This document shows, piece after piece, positions 18,411-27,398 of a stretch of 64,000 nt of DNA. Source of the DNA: Parachryseolinea silvisoli (GTDB lineage: Bacteria; Bacteroidota; Bacteroidia; Cytophagales; Cyclobacteriaceae). The DNA is taken from positions 682,001 to 746,000 of the forward strand of contig NZ_JAIOAO010000002.1 of NCBI RefSeq assembly GCF_021190955.1. The letters run 5' to 3'. Position numbers and translations under genes: made by a program. Below the pieces are notes generated by a model, which was not told the origin of the DNA, searched no databases, and saw only the letters and a list, made by a program, of their open reading frames with translations. Position 1 is the first letter of the stretch. The number at the start of each line of letters is the position of its first letter.

Positions 18411-19199
18411 TTAATTCGATTCGAAGTTTATTTTGCCCAATCCGCCGGGGATGCCGCTGGTGCTCTCTGTCCCGGGTATGCCATCTTTGCCATTTCTGCG
18501 CGACGGACCCAGGCCCGCTGCGCCATGATAACCTGCCCTGCCCGCCCTGCCGGCGTGACCACCCTGCATCTTGAAGATAATCGCTTTACCGATCCAATCT
18601 TTGATCTCAGGCTGCCTAGCACAGCTCAGCGTCAGTATGCCACCGTCGGCACCATTGCCGCCCGCGCCGGCATTACCGCCATTCGCGCCGTTGCCGCCAA
18701 TGCAGTGTACCGTACCTTGGCTACCGCTGCCACCATTGCCTCCGTTACCACCATTGCCACCATTTCCTCCGGTCAGGTCGACAATAAGCGTCCCCCGTAT
18801 GGTTATTCTTTCAAGATACAGAAAAAGATTGACCCCCGGTGTGCCGGCAAGTCCGTTGGTGGCATTTCTTCCCGGTGTGCCATTGTCACACGGCCCCATG
18901 GGTGTGTTTCCCGGTTTGCCATTGCGCCCTGATTTTCCATCAATGCCCCGCCCGTCAATTGTACAGTATTTTCCAAACACGGCCACCTTGACGCGGATAT
19001 AGTTTTCTCGCTTCAGCTTGTTCAGGACGAGAACGGACGAATCCATCATGATAAGTGTATCCGCCACGACAATGTCCGATTGTAGGACCTCATACCTCTC
19101 CTTGGCACTGATGCGCAAGGTGCCCACACGAATCTGAGCTCGGCTTACTGTGGCGGTTATTGCACACAAAACAAAACTCAGGATTCCGGCACGACGCAT
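18411..19199 (-). CDS. Secreted Gly-rich, collagen-like protein
   Basis: A 262-residue protein with an N-terminal signal peptide ('GILSFVLCAITATVSRA'). Residues ~20-85 look like a beta-rich segment; from ~90 on, the sequence is dominated by Gly-Xaa-Xaa triplets in three blocks. These are 'GRGIDGKSGRNGKPGNTP' with 'GRNATNGLAGTPG', then 'GGNGGNGGNGGNGGSGSQG' with 'GGNGANGGNAGAGG', and finally 'GGHAGRAGRAGYHGAAGLG' with 'GKDGIPG'. Short non-repeat stretches containing cysteines interrupt them. This resembles collagen-like or Gly-rich surface proteins; I recognise no enzymatic domain. It is five bases upstream of recJ and would be its operon partner, an odd combination. The GC-rich repeats could be unstable by slippage. 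Confidence 0.7.
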   Translation of the reverse strand: MRRAGILSFVLCAITATVSRAQIRVGTLRISAKERYEVLQSDIVVADTLIMMDSSVLVLNKLKRENYIRVKVAVFGKYCTIDGRGIDGKSGRNGKPGNTPMGPCDNGTPGRNATNGLAGTPGVNLFLYLERITIRGTLIVDLTGGNGGNGGNGGNGGSGSQGTVHCIGGNGANGGNAGAGGNGADGGILTLSCARQPEIKDWIGKAIIFKMQGGHAGRAGRAGYHGAAGLGPSRRNGKDGIPGTESTSGIPGGLGKINFESN

Positions 19200-19284
19200 A
19201 GTGGCGCAAAAATAGGGATGCAAAGGTGTTGTTGGAATTTTTAGTGCGAGTACAGTTACACTCTAAGTAAACGAAGTAAATAAA

Positions 19285-19315
19285 TAAAAAAAGCAGTGCC
19301 AACCTAGGCACTGCT
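19285..19315 (-). terminator. Rho-independent terminator after the SPOR-like gene
   Basis: On the minus strand, AGCAGTGCC and GGCACTGCT form a 9-bp stem with a six-base loop, followed by a T-rich run (A-tract at 19285-19292 on the plus strand). It lies 26 bases after the stop of the gene ending at 19341. Confidence 0.8.
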
Positions 19316-19340
19316 CTCCTATTGCTGAACGTTTGCGAAA

Positions 19341-19979
19341 CTATTTTGTGCTGGCGGCCTTGTCGTTGATAACGCCTTCCAGTACATCTTTAATCTCCAC
19401 GCGTTGGCCGTCACGGTACGGCACAATCCACGCATCTTTTACGCCCATGTCGCGCATATATTTCTTAAAGGTGTCGGCTTCCCAATAGTCGCGGAAAATG
19501 CCGATCGTGATCTTTTGCGGTTCGCCATCGCGGGCTTCGCCACCAAAGTTGGGGTTATTGTCAAAGTATTTCGCCAGGTCCTTGTTCTTGAAAGCACCAA
19601 CCTGCACTTTAAAGACGACGCCCTTCGAAAAGTCCATCGGGTTCACCACCGGCGATTCCTTCAATTGCGCCAACTCGGCTTTGGTAGCCGTAAGCTGTCC
19701 GCGCATCTGCTGAAGCTCATTTTCCAGTTCAGCGATCTTGGCGTCCTTATCGCTGATGCTGGATTGCATCTGCGTTACTTTTGTATTCAGGGACGAAACT
19801 TGCTCGTCGGCGGTAGCTTTATCTTCGGTGAGCTGTTTCAGGTTTGCCGGGTTCTTGGCAAACTCTTTGGCCTTCTTCTTCCACTCTTTCTTTTCTTTCT
19901 TCGAGAGCTGCGCAGAGGCGGTCTGTGTCGAGACTGCTACACATATCAGGCAGAGTAGTAGTACAATTACTTTTTTCAT
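19341..19979 (-). CDS. Secreted coiled-coil protein with SPOR-like C-terminal domain
   Basis: A 212-residue exported protein. A signal peptide (1-24, ending 'TQTASAQ') is followed by a Lys-rich helix ('KKEKKEWKKKAKEFAKNP') and a long heptad-rich coiled coil, about 45-105. The C-terminal ~90 residues ('GVVFKVQVGAFKNKDLAKYF' ... 'ITIGIFRDYWEADTFKKYMR' ... 'DAWIVPYRDG') have the spacing of a SPOR domain, which binds denuded peptidoglycan. The start at 19979 begins the signal peptide. It is 56 bases downstream of fumC, with its own terminator. I infer a periplasmic cell-wall role. Confidence 0.72.
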   Translation of the reverse strand: MKKVIVLLLCLICVAVSTQTASAQLSKKEKKEWKKKAKEFAKNPANLKQLTEDKATADEQVSSLNTKVTQMQSSISDKDAKIAELENELQQMRGQLTATKAELAQLKESPVVNPMDFSKGVVFKVQVGAFKNKDLAKYFDNNPNFGGEARDGEPQKITIGIFRDYWEADTFKKYMRDMGVKDAWIVPYRDGQRVEIKDVLEGVINDKAASTK

Positions 19980-20034
19980 TCTCGGATTGGTTAAAATCAC
20001 ATTAAAGGTACAAATAATTGTGAATAATTGTATA

Positions 20035-21432
20035 TCAGTCGAGGCTGCCCACCATTTTCTCAGGGCGCACCCACTCGTCAAACTGCGCTGACGTGAGGAG
20101 GCCAAGCTCTACCGCGGCTTCGCGCAATGTCTTGTTTTCCTTGTGCGCCTTCTTGGCAATCTTCGCGGCGTTTTCATAGCCGATGTGTGTATTGAGCGAC
20201 GTCACCAGCATCAGCGAGTTTTCGAGGTGTTGCTTGATCACTGGCTCGTTCGGTACAATACCTGCCGCACACTTGTCATTGAATGATACACAGGCATCGC
20301 CAATCAGGCGGGCGGATTGCAATACGTTGGCCGCAATCACCGGCTTAAATACGTTCAGCTCAAAATGGCCGGTAGCACCGCCGATTGATACCGCTACGTC
20401 ATTACCAATCACTTGCGCGCAAACCATCGTCAGGGCTTCCGGCTGCGTCGGGTTAACCTTACCAGGCATGATCGAAGAACCGGGCTCGTTGTCGGGAATG
20501 ACGATCTCACCGATACCGCTGCGGGGACCGGAGCTTAGCATACGGATATCGTTGGCGATCTTCATTAAAGATACCGCCGCACGCTTCAGCGCACCCGACA
20601 ATTCCACCATCGCGTCGTGTGCCGCCAGGGCTTCAAACTTATTCGGAGCCGTCACAAACGGCAGACCGGTAAGGTCTGCAATCTTTTTGGCCACCAGTAC
20701 GTCGTATCCTTTGGGTGTGTTCAACCCGGTACCTACTGCCGTACCACCCAGGGCCAGCTCACGCACCACTTCCAGTGCGTTTTTAATCGCCCGCATGCTG
20801 TTGTCGATCTGCTGTACATAGCCGGAAAACTCCTGGCCAAGCGTAAGCGGAGTGGCATCCATGAAGTGTGTACGACCGGTTTTTACAAGGGTCTTATAGG
20901 TCTCAGATTTTTTAGCCAGCGTGTCGCGCAGCTTCTTCATACCCGGCAGGGTAATATCCACCACTTGCTTATACGCCGCGATGTGCATCGCCGTGGGAAA
21001 TGTATCGTTGGAAGACTGCGACTTGTTTACATCGTCGTTCGGGTGCAGTACTTTCTTCTCGTCTGTCAGTTGACCGCCGTGCAGTACATGGGCGCGGTAA
21101 GCAATCACCTCGTTCACGTTCATATTGCTTTGCGTACCTGAACCGGTTTGCCAGATCACCAGCGGAAACTCCTGGTCCAGGGCGCCTGTCAGGATCTCGT
21201 CGCATACTTTGCCGATCAGGTCGCGCTTGTCGGCGGTAAGAACACCCAGGTCGTGGTTTGCCTGCGCGGCCGCCTTCTTCAGATAGGCAAAGGCATAAAT
21301 GATCTCCATCGGCATGCTGGCCTCCGGACCGATCTTAAAATTGTTGCGCGAGCGCTCAGTTTGTGCGCCCCAATATTTGTCGGCAGGAACCTGCACTTCG
21401 CCCATGGTGTCTTTTTCGATGCGATAGCTCAT
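20035..21432 (-). CDS. fumC: Class II fumarate hydratase
   Basis: A 465-residue fumarase of the aspartase/fumarase superfamily, converting fumarate to malate in the TCA cycle without an iron-sulfur cluster. '[19 protein letters not shown]' near the N-terminus, '[20 protein letters not shown]', and the superfamily signature '[13 protein letters not shown]' near residue 318 are present. '[10 protein letters not shown]' and the active-site region '[13 protein letters not shown]' also fit fumarase rather than aspartase. The ATG at 21432 gives '[13 protein letters not shown]'; the upstream in-frame extension is not needed. A TATTTTTG element lies 19 bases upstream. Confidence 0.96.
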   Translation of the reverse strand: MSYRIEKDTMGEVQVPADKYWGAQTERSRNNFKIGPEASMPMEIIYAFAYLKKAAAQANHDLGVLTADKRDLIGKVCDEILTGALDQEFPLVIWQTGSGTQSNMNVNEVIAYRAHVLHGGQLTDEKKVLHPNDDVNKSQSSNDTFPTAMHIAAYKQVVDITLPGMKKLRDTLAKKSETYKTLVKTGRTHFMDATPLTLGQEFSGYVQQIDNSMRAIKNALEVVRELALGGTAVGTGLNTPKGYDVLVAKKIADLTGLPFVTAPNKFEALAAHDAMVELSGALKRAAVSLMKIANDIRMLSSGPRSGIGEIVIPDNEPGSSIMPGKVNPTQPEALTMVCAQVIGNDVAVSIGGATGHFELNVFKPVIAANVLQSARLIGDACVSFNDKCAAGIVPNEPVIKQHLENSLMLVTSLNTHIGYENAAKIAKKAHKENKTLREAAVELGLLTSAQFDEWVRPEKMVGSLD

Positions 21433-21450
21433 ACATTGAATAATTTGCGG

Positions 21451-21458
21451 CAAAAATA
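21451..21458 (-). promoter_or_regulatory. Candidate -7 promoter element of fumC
   Basis: Minus-strand TATTTTTG, an exact TAnnTTTG match 19 bases before the fumC start. No clear -33 box accompanies it. Confidence 0.4.
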
Positions 21459-21524
21459 GACACTGGAGCGGTGTTTTGGAACGTTAGGGGCTTCTGATTC
21501 ACAGAATAGTTGCCCCAACCGCTA

Positions 21525-21920
21525 TCAGGAGGGGTCGTGACGGTGGATCAGGCGCTTATCTACCCAGTGGAGGAGGAGCACAAACGCCACACCGAAGGCC
21601 AGCAGGCCCTTGTAGTCAGCCATATTGCGCAGAAAACCCGCTTCAAACGTAAAGCCCGTTAAGACAACCGCGGCGGCGCAGGCTCCCATCAACAGCACGA
21701 TACCGGCAACCAGCCAGGCATAGGTTACCCGCAGCGAGCGCTGTTCTTTCTGCTCTACTTTGCGAAGAACCTTGTCGGCAAACGCATCGGGCAAGGTATA
21801 GCGCGGCGGAGTTGACAATGCCTGAAACACCTGCCGGTAAGCCCGGCCATCGGGATGGCTTTCGTCAAACCCCATGTTGGCTTCGATCTTTTCCTGAAAT
21901 CTTTCTTCTTCGCGGTTCAT
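21525..21920 (-). CDS. Small membrane protein cotranscribed with an ECF sigma factor (putative anti-sigma)
   Basis: A 131-residue protein with a charged N-terminal half (about 1-65, helical, Glu/Arg-rich) and two hydrophobic helices (about 68-92 and 103-118). Its ATG overlaps the sigma factor stop by four bases. That layout (sigma factor, then small protein with a cytosolic head and membrane helices) is the usual one for sigma/anti-sigma pairs, so an anti-sigma role is inferred. I do not see the zinc-binding HxxxCxxC motif of ZAS-type anti-sigmas, so this is not certain. Confidence 0.65.
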   Translation of the reverse strand: MNREEERFQEKIEANMGFDESHPDGRAYRQVFQALSTPPRYTLPDAFADKVLRKVEQKEQRSLRVTYAWLVAGIVLLMGACAAAVVLTGFTFEAGFLRNMADYKGLLAFGVAFVLLLHWVDKRLIHRHDPS

Positions 21921-22480
21921 AGCAGCTCCTCTTTGCCAAGGTACTTGATAACTTTATCTTTTAAAAGGGTACGCGCCCGGAACAGATAGCTCTTCACCGT
22001 GCCCTCGGGCATACCCGTTATTTCGCCAATCTCGTCATAGCGCATGCCCTCCACGTGGTATAGCATTAACACCATTTTATACTGCGGCGGAAGCTTGTCG
22101 ACCATCTTCAAAACCATGCCTTCGCTGTCCTCCTCTTCCAGAATTGCCGCCGGATTGCGTTCTTCCACAAAGAGATCCGTAAAATGCTCCTCCTCGGACA
22201 TGTCCAGAAACGACATCTTCTGTTTTCGCAAGTGGTTTATGGCCAGGCGATAGGCAATGGTCGCGATCCATGTGGAAAGCTTCGACTGATAATTGAAGTC
22301 GCCGATCTTTTCGAATACCCGCAGGAAGACATCCTGGCACAGTTCCTCGCGCTCTTCATCGTGCTTTACCACCCGCGCAACCATATGGGCCACAAGCCTT
22401 TCATGCTGCGTAATAAGCAGCCTGAAGGCCTGTCTGTCTCCTTGTAAGATCCGAGAGATCAGCGCCCGTTCGTCTATCAT
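21917..22480 (-). CDS. ECF-type RNA polymerase sigma factor
   Basis: A 187-residue sigma-70 family group 4 factor. Region 2 is seen at about 20-90 ('ISRILQGDRQAFRLLITQHE', 'DVFLRVFEKIGDF', 'LSTWIATIAYRLAINHLRK'), and region 4 with its helix-turn-helix at about 130-180 ('LPPQYKMVLMLYHVEGMRY', 'EIGEITGMPEGTVKSYLFRA'). An acidic linker of about 35 residues separates them. The ATG at 22480 begins 'MIDERALISRIL'; the long upstream extension is not sigma-like. It is followed, overlapping, by the putative membrane anti-sigma. Target genes are not evident from the window. Confidence 0.93.
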   Translation of the reverse strand: MIDERALISRILQGDRQAFRLLITQHERLVAHMVARVVKHDEEREELCQDVFLRVFEKIGDFNYQSKLSTWIATIAYRLAINHLRKQKMSFLDMSEEEHFTDLFVEERNPAAILEEEDSEGMVLKMVDKLPPQYKMVLMLYHVEGMRYDEIGEITGMPEGTVKSYLFRARTLLKDKVIKYLGKEELL

Positions 22481-22616
22481 GGATGGGTTAGACAAAGCTT
22501 CGTTGCGGAATGTTGCAGGAATATAGAAAAATAGAGACCACAAAAAATAATGAAGGAAATTGCAACACCGGCCACCCGGTCTGTGTCCTACGGGCAGATC
22601 AAAAAAATAAAATATT

Positions 22617-22976
22617 ATGGATGACTTGGTTAAAATACTAATGCCGATCTCGATCATGGGCACTTTTGGCGCCGCCCTGGTGGCATTTACCCGCGTGCTC
22701 ACAGACTATATCCTCAAAAAGCGAATGATCGACAAAGGATATGTCAATGAAGATACACAGGCTATTTTTAAACAGCAGGCTGTACCTAGTTTTACAGAAA
22801 GCCGGTACCCGTCACTGAAGTGGGGCCTGATTATTTTCTTCGCGGGCCTCTCACTGATTCTGATGGAATACATTCCGCATGACGTTGAGTCTCCCCTGCC
22901 GTATGGCCTCTTCGCCCTTTCCGTTTCCCTGGGCTTCCTGATCTATTACTTCATCGTCCGGAAAGATCAAAAATAA
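22617..22976 (+). CDS. DUF6249-like small membrane protein
   Basis: A 119-residue protein with three hydrophobic segments: about 8-30, about 68-86 and about 92-112. A hydrophilic loop, 'KKRMIDKGYVNEDTQAIFKQ', lies between the first two. This matches the general layout of DUF6249 proteins of Bacteroidota, whose function is unknown. It diverges from the ECF sigma operon with 136 bases between starts, a common pairing in this phylum, so it may be under control of that sigma factor (inference). A perfect hairpin follows its stop. Confidence 0.65.
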   Translation: MDDLVKILMPISIMGTFGAALVAFTRVLTDYILKKRMIDKGYVNEDTQAIFKQQAVPSFTESRYPSLKWGLIIFFAGLSLILMEYIPHDVESPLPYGLFALSVSLGFLIYYFIVRKDQK

Positions 22977-22980
22977 TACA

Positions 22981-23019
22981 GGCATAGACTGTCCGGAATC
23001 ACAACGGACAGTCTATGCC
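22981..23019. terminator. Bidirectional terminator hairpin
   Basis: A perfect 15-bp inverted repeat, GGCATAGACTGTCCG / CGGACAGTCTATGCC, with a nine-base loop. It sits in the 61 bases between convergent stops at 22976 and 23038 and can serve both strands. It lacks long T-tracts. Confidence 0.7.
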
Positions 23020-23037
23020 CTTGGAAGTAGTGCTATA

Positions 23038-24432
23038 CTACCGCGATTTCTTCAGCGCCTCCTCGTGTGACTTCATCTGTTTGTCCAACTGTTTTTTATC
23101 GCCCACCAGCACCAGCGTCATATTTTCGTATTTGAGATACTCCCTGGCAAGGCCCTGAATTTTCTCCGGCGTCACCGCGTAGATATTCTTCACACGGTTG
23201 CTGAGGTAATCGTCACCCAACCCGTGCAGGTCGATGAAGTTGAGCTGGTTGATGATGCCGTTCGGTGTCGAGTTCTGCAACACAAAATTGCCGGCCTCAA
23301 AATTCTGAATGCCCTCCAGCTCCTTCTTATCGACGGGCTCCGTCTGCAGACGCTTGATCTCTTTCGAGATTTCTTGCAACGACGCACCCGTGTGCTCTGT
23401 CGTCACGTCCGCGCGCTCGGCCCAATAGGCAGCCTTTACGTTCGCATTCATCGAGGCGTAAGGGGAATAGGTATAACCCTTGTCTTCGCGAATGTTGGAC
23501 GTAATACGCGAAATAAACGAACCACCCAACAGCGTGTTAGTTACTTGCAGCGCCAGGTAGTCGGGTTGTGAAGGGTCGATCACCGGCAGGCCGAGCATAA
23601 CGGTAGTCTGTGGTGCACCCGGGCGATCTATGATCTCGACAGGACCATTCCTGGCAGGCTTCGCCACAGGGTAGTCCACGGCAGGGCCCTTCTGCCACGG
23701 AGCGAAAGACTCGTCAATCGCCTTCGTCATTGCGCCCTCGTCAAACTTACCGACAACATATACCACCGTGCGTTGAGCGCCGAAGTTCTTATCATAGAAT
23801 GCTTTGGCCTTTTCAAGGGTATAGCTATCCAGCATCGCCTCGGTTGGGAAGTACCGGCCGTAAGGCTGGTCAGGATACAGCGTCTTCCCAAAGCGTTCAA
23901 ACGCCTGGCTTTGCGGTATACTTTTCTGTACAGAAAGTCCACGCTTCAAGTCGTTTTTCAAGCGGTCCACCTCTTTTGCCGGGAAAGCGGGATGCATGGC
24001 AACATCGGCCAGTACCTTTATCAGCTCCGGGGCATACTCAGACAACACGGATCCTGAAAGCGTCGTCTGATTCAGCGCGGTGGTGACATTTACTTCGCCA
24101 CCCATCAGCGCGACCTTTTTCGCCAGCGCTTTGGAGTCAAGCGACGCAGAGCCTTCGTTTATCAGCTTTCCGGTAAAATCCGCCAGCCATACTTCGTTGG
24201 CACCTTCGTGTACATTGCCCGTCTTAATAATAACGCTCACCGTTACTTTCGGTGTAACACCATACTCCACCAGCGTGGATCGCAGGCCGTTGGGTAGTGT
24301 ATTGACTTTTTTGGCAGGCAACTTAAAATCGTGCGGTGCGCTACCGGGAGGGGGGCTTTGCTTTTGAGCAAAGGCCGCACCTGTCAACAGCAGCGTCAGC
24401 GCGAGGGTATATACTGATAGCGAGGTTCTCAT
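23038..24432 (-). CDS. M16 family peptidase-like protein, non-catalytic partner
   Basis: A 464-residue exported M16 (insulinase/pitrilysin) homologue with signal peptide ('LALTLLLTGAAFA'). Where catalytic members have HxxEH, this protein reads 'WLADFTGKLINEG', so the zinc ligands are missing. It does carry the 'REDKGYTYSPYAS' stretch, the R/Y pair of the inactive subunit that binds substrate in two-subunit M16B enzymes. It overlaps the upstream catalytic gene by four bases. The two are therefore most likely a heterodimeric periplasmic or outer-membrane-side peptidase, akin to mitochondrial processing peptidase or the Sphingomonas Sph2681-Sph2682 type. Confidence 0.9.
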   Translation of the reverse strand: MRTSLSVYTLALTLLLTGAAFAQKQSPPPGSAPHDFKLPAKKVNTLPNGLRSTLVEYGVTPKVTVSVIIKTGNVHEGANEVWLADFTGKLINEGSASLDSKALAKKVALMGGEVNVTTALNQTTLSGSVLSEYAPELIKVLADVAMHPAFPAKEVDRLKNDLKRGLSVQKSIPQSQAFERFGKTLYPDQPYGRYFPTEAMLDSYTLEKAKAFYDKNFGAQRTVVYVVGKFDEGAMTKAIDESFAPWQKGPAVDYPVAKPARNGPVEIIDRPGAPQTTVMLGLPVIDPSQPDYLALQVTNTLLGGSFISRITSNIREDKGYTYSPYASMNANVKAAYWAERADVTTEHTGASLQEISKEIKRLQTEPVDKKELEGIQNFEAGNFVLQNSTPNGIINQLNFIDLHGLGDDYLSNRVKNIYAVTPEKIQGLAREYLKYENMTLVLVGDKKQLDKQMKSHEEALKKSR

Positions 24433-25817
24433 AGATTCGTGGCTTTAGGGTCAATGATCAGAACCGTGCGATTGCTAGCGCGCAGGTAGTCCTTAGCGGT
24501 CTTTTTGATGACGTCGGGTGTAATCTTTTTAAACTCGCTTTCGAGCAGGTTGATCCGGTTTGGATCATCATCGAACAAGGCAAAACAGGCCAGCAGGTCT
24601 GCGCGGCCGACACCCGACAGACGATCCATCGTGTCATAAAGGTCAGAACGGATCTTTACCAGGGCAAGATTTACATCTTCCTGCGACACGGCATCCAGCT
24701 CGAGTATCGCCTGGTCGAATTGGTGGAGGATAGAATCCGCCGGCAGAGCGTTGTCATAAATAAGGTTCGCCATCCATACCATCGGGCCATTGTAGTTATA
24801 CATGTTGCCCAGGTAGTTAATGCCGCCGTTCACGCGGTCCGTATAACCTTTATCTTGTATCATGCGTTGCGCAAGCTTGCTGTCGTTGCCCTGTACCAGC
24901 AACTGGTCGATCAGACCCATGGCAAAATATTCGGGCGTGTTGCGCTCCGGCATTTTGTATGCAACGGCAATGGCAGGTCTGTTGGCAAGCTTATCTTCTT
25001 TCGTGTGGCGTTTCTCTTGCTGTTGTACCGGCTCGCTGATGTCGGGCTTCGCCGGCAATGTGGCCGCGGGTATCGGTGCAAAATATTGTTGTATCCACTT
25101 TTTAGCCTCCTCGGCAGTAAAGTCGCCGACAACGGTGATCACCGCATTGTTTGGGGCATAATACGTTTTGAAGAACTTGTCAACATCTTCTAGCCTGGCT
25201 GAGTCGAGGTCCTTCAGGTCGCCATAAAAGTTGTGCGCGTTATACCAGTTTTCGTTGGCGTACTGCGGCATGTCCAACCAGGGAAATCCACCATACGGTT
25301 GGTTGAGTACATTTACTTTTACTTCGTTCTTTACGACACCCTGCTGGTTGGTCAGATTCTCCTGGGTGATTGCCAGACCTTTCATACGATCAGCTTCTGC
25401 CCACAATGCGGTTTCGAGCTTGTGTGCGGGCATCACTTCAAAGTAATTGGTAAAATCAAAACGCGTCGAGCCGTTTAGCAAGCCCCCGTTTTGTTGTACC
25501 AGCTTGATAAACTCCATTTTGCCAAGATTCTCCGAACCCTGAAACATCATGTGTTCAAACAAGTGCGCAAAGCCGGTACGGTCCTTGGGCTCAATACGGA
25601 AGCCAATGTTATAGTATGCCGCAACGACAACTGTCGGTGCATGATGGTCTTCCGAAAGCACGACACGCAACCCATTGTCGAGCTTATAGTATTCTACGGG
25701 CACGTTAAAAGACGAAGCCGCCGCCTCTTTTTTCGCCTCAGGGCCGGCACATGCTGCCAGCAACAGCGCCAGTGCGGCTGCCGGCCAGACTTGCAAAAGT
25801 ATTCTTGATCGATTCAT
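24429..25817 (-). CDS. M16 family zinc metallopeptidase, catalytic subunit, lipoprotein
   Basis: A 462-residue M16B peptidase. The N-terminus 'ALALLLAACAGPEAKKEA' is a lipoprotein signal with lipobox LAAC. The inverted zinc motif is intact in 'FAHLFEHMMFQGSENLG' (HLFEH) near residue 86, with the downstream glutamate expected in 'NEVKVNVLNQPYG' or just after. It is the first gene of a two-gene operon with the inactive partner (ATGA overlap). Substrates are unknown; family members cleave small unfolded peptides. A 14-bp palindrome lies 6 bases upstream of the start. Confidence 0.92.
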   Translation of the reverse strand: MNRSRILLQVWPAAALALLLAACAGPEAKKEAAASSFNVPVEYYKLDNGLRVVLSEDHHAPTVVVAAYYNIGFRIEPKDRTGFAHLFEHMMFQGSENLGKMEFIKLVQQNGGLLNGSTRFDFTNYFEVMPAHKLETALWAEADRMKGLAITQENLTNQQGVVKNEVKVNVLNQPYGGFPWLDMPQYANENWYNAHNFYGDLKDLDSARLEDVDKFFKTYYAPNNAVITVVGDFTAEEAKKWIQQYFAPIPAATLPAKPDISEPVQQQEKRHTKEDKLANRPAIAVAYKMPERNTPEYFAMGLIDQLLVQGNDSKLAQRMIQDKGYTDRVNGGINYLGNMYNYNGPMVWMANLIYDNALPADSILHQFDQAILELDAVSQEDVNLALVKIRSDLYDTMDRLSGVGRADLLACFALFDDDPNRINLLESEFKKITPDVIKKTAKDYLRASNRTVLIIDPKATNL

Positions 25818-25822
25818 GGAGT

Positions 25823-25836
25823 AACTATATATAGTT
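25823..25836. repeat. Perfect 14-bp palindrome upstream of the M16 operon
   Basis: AACTATATATAGTT is its own reverse complement and lies 6 bases before the ATG of the M16 lipoprotein gene. Its position is suitable for a regulator site or a 5' UTR structure, but AT-rich palindromes also arise by chance. Confidence 0.35.
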
Positions 25837-26022
25837 GGTTAATGATGACTAAAAATATAAAATCGTTTCTTAAACCGTGGTATTAATTTTTGATGGAATC
25901 GCAGGAATAGGGGAGAGACGGCTGAGATAACAGAAAGTTACTCCGGTTTGGGGGATATACTTTTAACACAGAAATAGGTTACACCGGTTGGAAACATACG
26001 TGTGATAACCGCGTTTCTTCCC

Positions 26023-27264
26023 TTATATGCCGCGTTGAATGCCTGCAGCGATCTGCCGTGCCGCCTGATGGGAGGTAGTCCACGCCGCCTGAAAATTAAA
26101 CCCGCCGGTTTCACCATCGACATTTAACACTTCGCCGGCAAAGAATAGATTTTTTATCCTCCTGCTTTCCAAGGTTTCAGGATTGATCTCTTTCAGGTCC
26201 ACACCACCACACGTAACAAACTCCTCTTTAAACGTTGTTTTCCCTTTTATTTGAAAGGGACAACGGATTAGATATTCCAGTAACTTATTCAGATTCTTTT
26301 GCGGCAGCTCGGCCCAGATCTTGGTTTCTTCAATCGCCGCCAGCGTGCAGAGCTTTTGCCATAAACGTTGCGGTAGAGAGAATAGCGGATTGGTATATAC
26401 ACGTTGCTTGCCGTGCGCGGCCTTATGCCCGTGCAACAACTGGCGGGTAGCCTCCTCCTGGGCTGGCCCGATCCAGCTGACCAGTGCGGTGCACTGATAC
26501 TGGGCTTCATGCAGGTACGCCGCCGCCCAGGCAGAGAGCTTAATGACCGCCGGACCACTCAAGCCCCAGTGGGTAATCAATACCGGGCCCGTCTCCGAAA
26601 ACTTAGTCGTGGCAATACGTACCTCGGCGTGGGGAACGGCAACGCCCATCAGGTCGCGAAAGTCCCTTTGCGAATCATTTAATGTAAAGAGCGAAGGTAT
26701 CGGCGGTACCACGGTGTGGCCAAGTGCTGCAAGCCACTGATAAAACTGCGGGTTGGCATGGCCACCCGTCGCGACCAGGACATGATGCGCCTGCAGGGTC
26801 ATGCCGTGCTGCGTCGTAAGCGTAAAACGCTCCCGTTCAGGTTGTACCGCCACCTCGCCGGTGCTTACCTCAATAGTAATGTTGTGGCGTTGCGCTTCGT
26901 GCAGAAAGCAGTCTATGATTGTTTCAGAACTGTTAGTGTCTGGGAACATGCGGCCATCTTCTTCGACCTTTAAGTGCACACCTTTAGAAGCAAACCAGGC
27001 CACCGTGTCTTTAGCCTGAAAAGAGCGGAAAAGATTCTTCAGGAGTTTTTCGCCTCGCGGGTAATGGCGGGCAAGGGGGCCCGGCTCAAAACATGCATGG
27101 GTTACGTTGCAGCGGCCGCCGCCCGAGATACGTACTTTGGAAAGAAGCTTGTTGGATTTCTCCAGAATAACAACGCGGCTGCCCGGTTTCATTTCGGCCG
27201 TTTGCAGGGCGCCAAAAAAACCTGCAGCCCCGCCACCGATCACCGCCAGGTCAAAGACTTGCAT
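26023..27264 (-). CDS. NAD(P)/FAD-dependent oxidoreductase, BaiN/HI0933-like
   Basis: A 413-residue flavoprotein of the HI0933/BaiN (YhiN) family. The FAD-binding 'DLAVIGGGAAGFFGALQT' at the N-terminus, 'LLSKVRISGGGRCNVTHAC', 'FPDTNSSETIIDCFLHEA', and the C-terminal 'FFAGEVLNVDGETGGFNFQA' are all typical. A BaiN homologue in gut bacteria reduces bile acid intermediates, but in this organism the reaction is unknown. The ATG at 27264 is chosen over a TTG two codons earlier. It stands alone between the M16 operon and the pseudo-receiver gene. Confidence 0.9.
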   Translation of the reverse strand: MQVFDLAVIGGGAAGFFGALQTAEMKPGSRVVILEKSNKLLSKVRISGGGRCNVTHACFEPGPLARHYPRGEKLLKNLFRSFQAKDTVAWFASKGVHLKVEEDGRMFPDTNSSETIIDCFLHEAQRHNITIEVSTGEVAVQPERERFTLTTQHGMTLQAHHVLVATGGHANPQFYQWLAALGHTVVPPIPSLFTLNDSQRDFRDLMGVAVPHAEVRIATTKFSETGPVLITHWGLSGPAVIKLSAWAAAYLHEAQYQCTALVSWIGPAQEEATRQLLHGHKAAHGKQRVYTNPLFSLPQRLWQKLCTLAAIEETKIWAELPQKNLNKLLEYLIRCPFQIKGKTTFKEEFVTCGGVDLKEINPETLESRRIKNLFFAGEVLNVDGETGGFNFQAAWTTSHQAARQIAAGIQRGI

Positions 27265-27297
27265 CCCCAAATGTAGGAGGCACTAACACATAAATCA

Positions 27298-27323
27298 ATC
27301 CCCTCCTGAAACCAGGAGGGGAT
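27298..27323 (-). terminator. Terminator hairpin after the pseudo-receiver gene
   Basis: ATCCCCTCCTG pairs with CAGGAGGGGAT (11 bp, four-base loop), 76 bases after the stop at 27399 on the minus strand, with a moderately T-rich run beyond it. Confidence 0.6.
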
Positions 27324-27398
27324 AGACCTAATAGAAGGGGGAAGTGTTTATTGTGTAGAGAGGGTCTTTACCAAACCAATTATATAAGATGGCGCTTA

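Noticed and set aside
18700-18790. Gly-codon repeats in the collagen-like gene as a CRISPR or satellite
   Set aside because: The repeats are short coding triplets (GGN-type) in frame, not regular spaced repeats.
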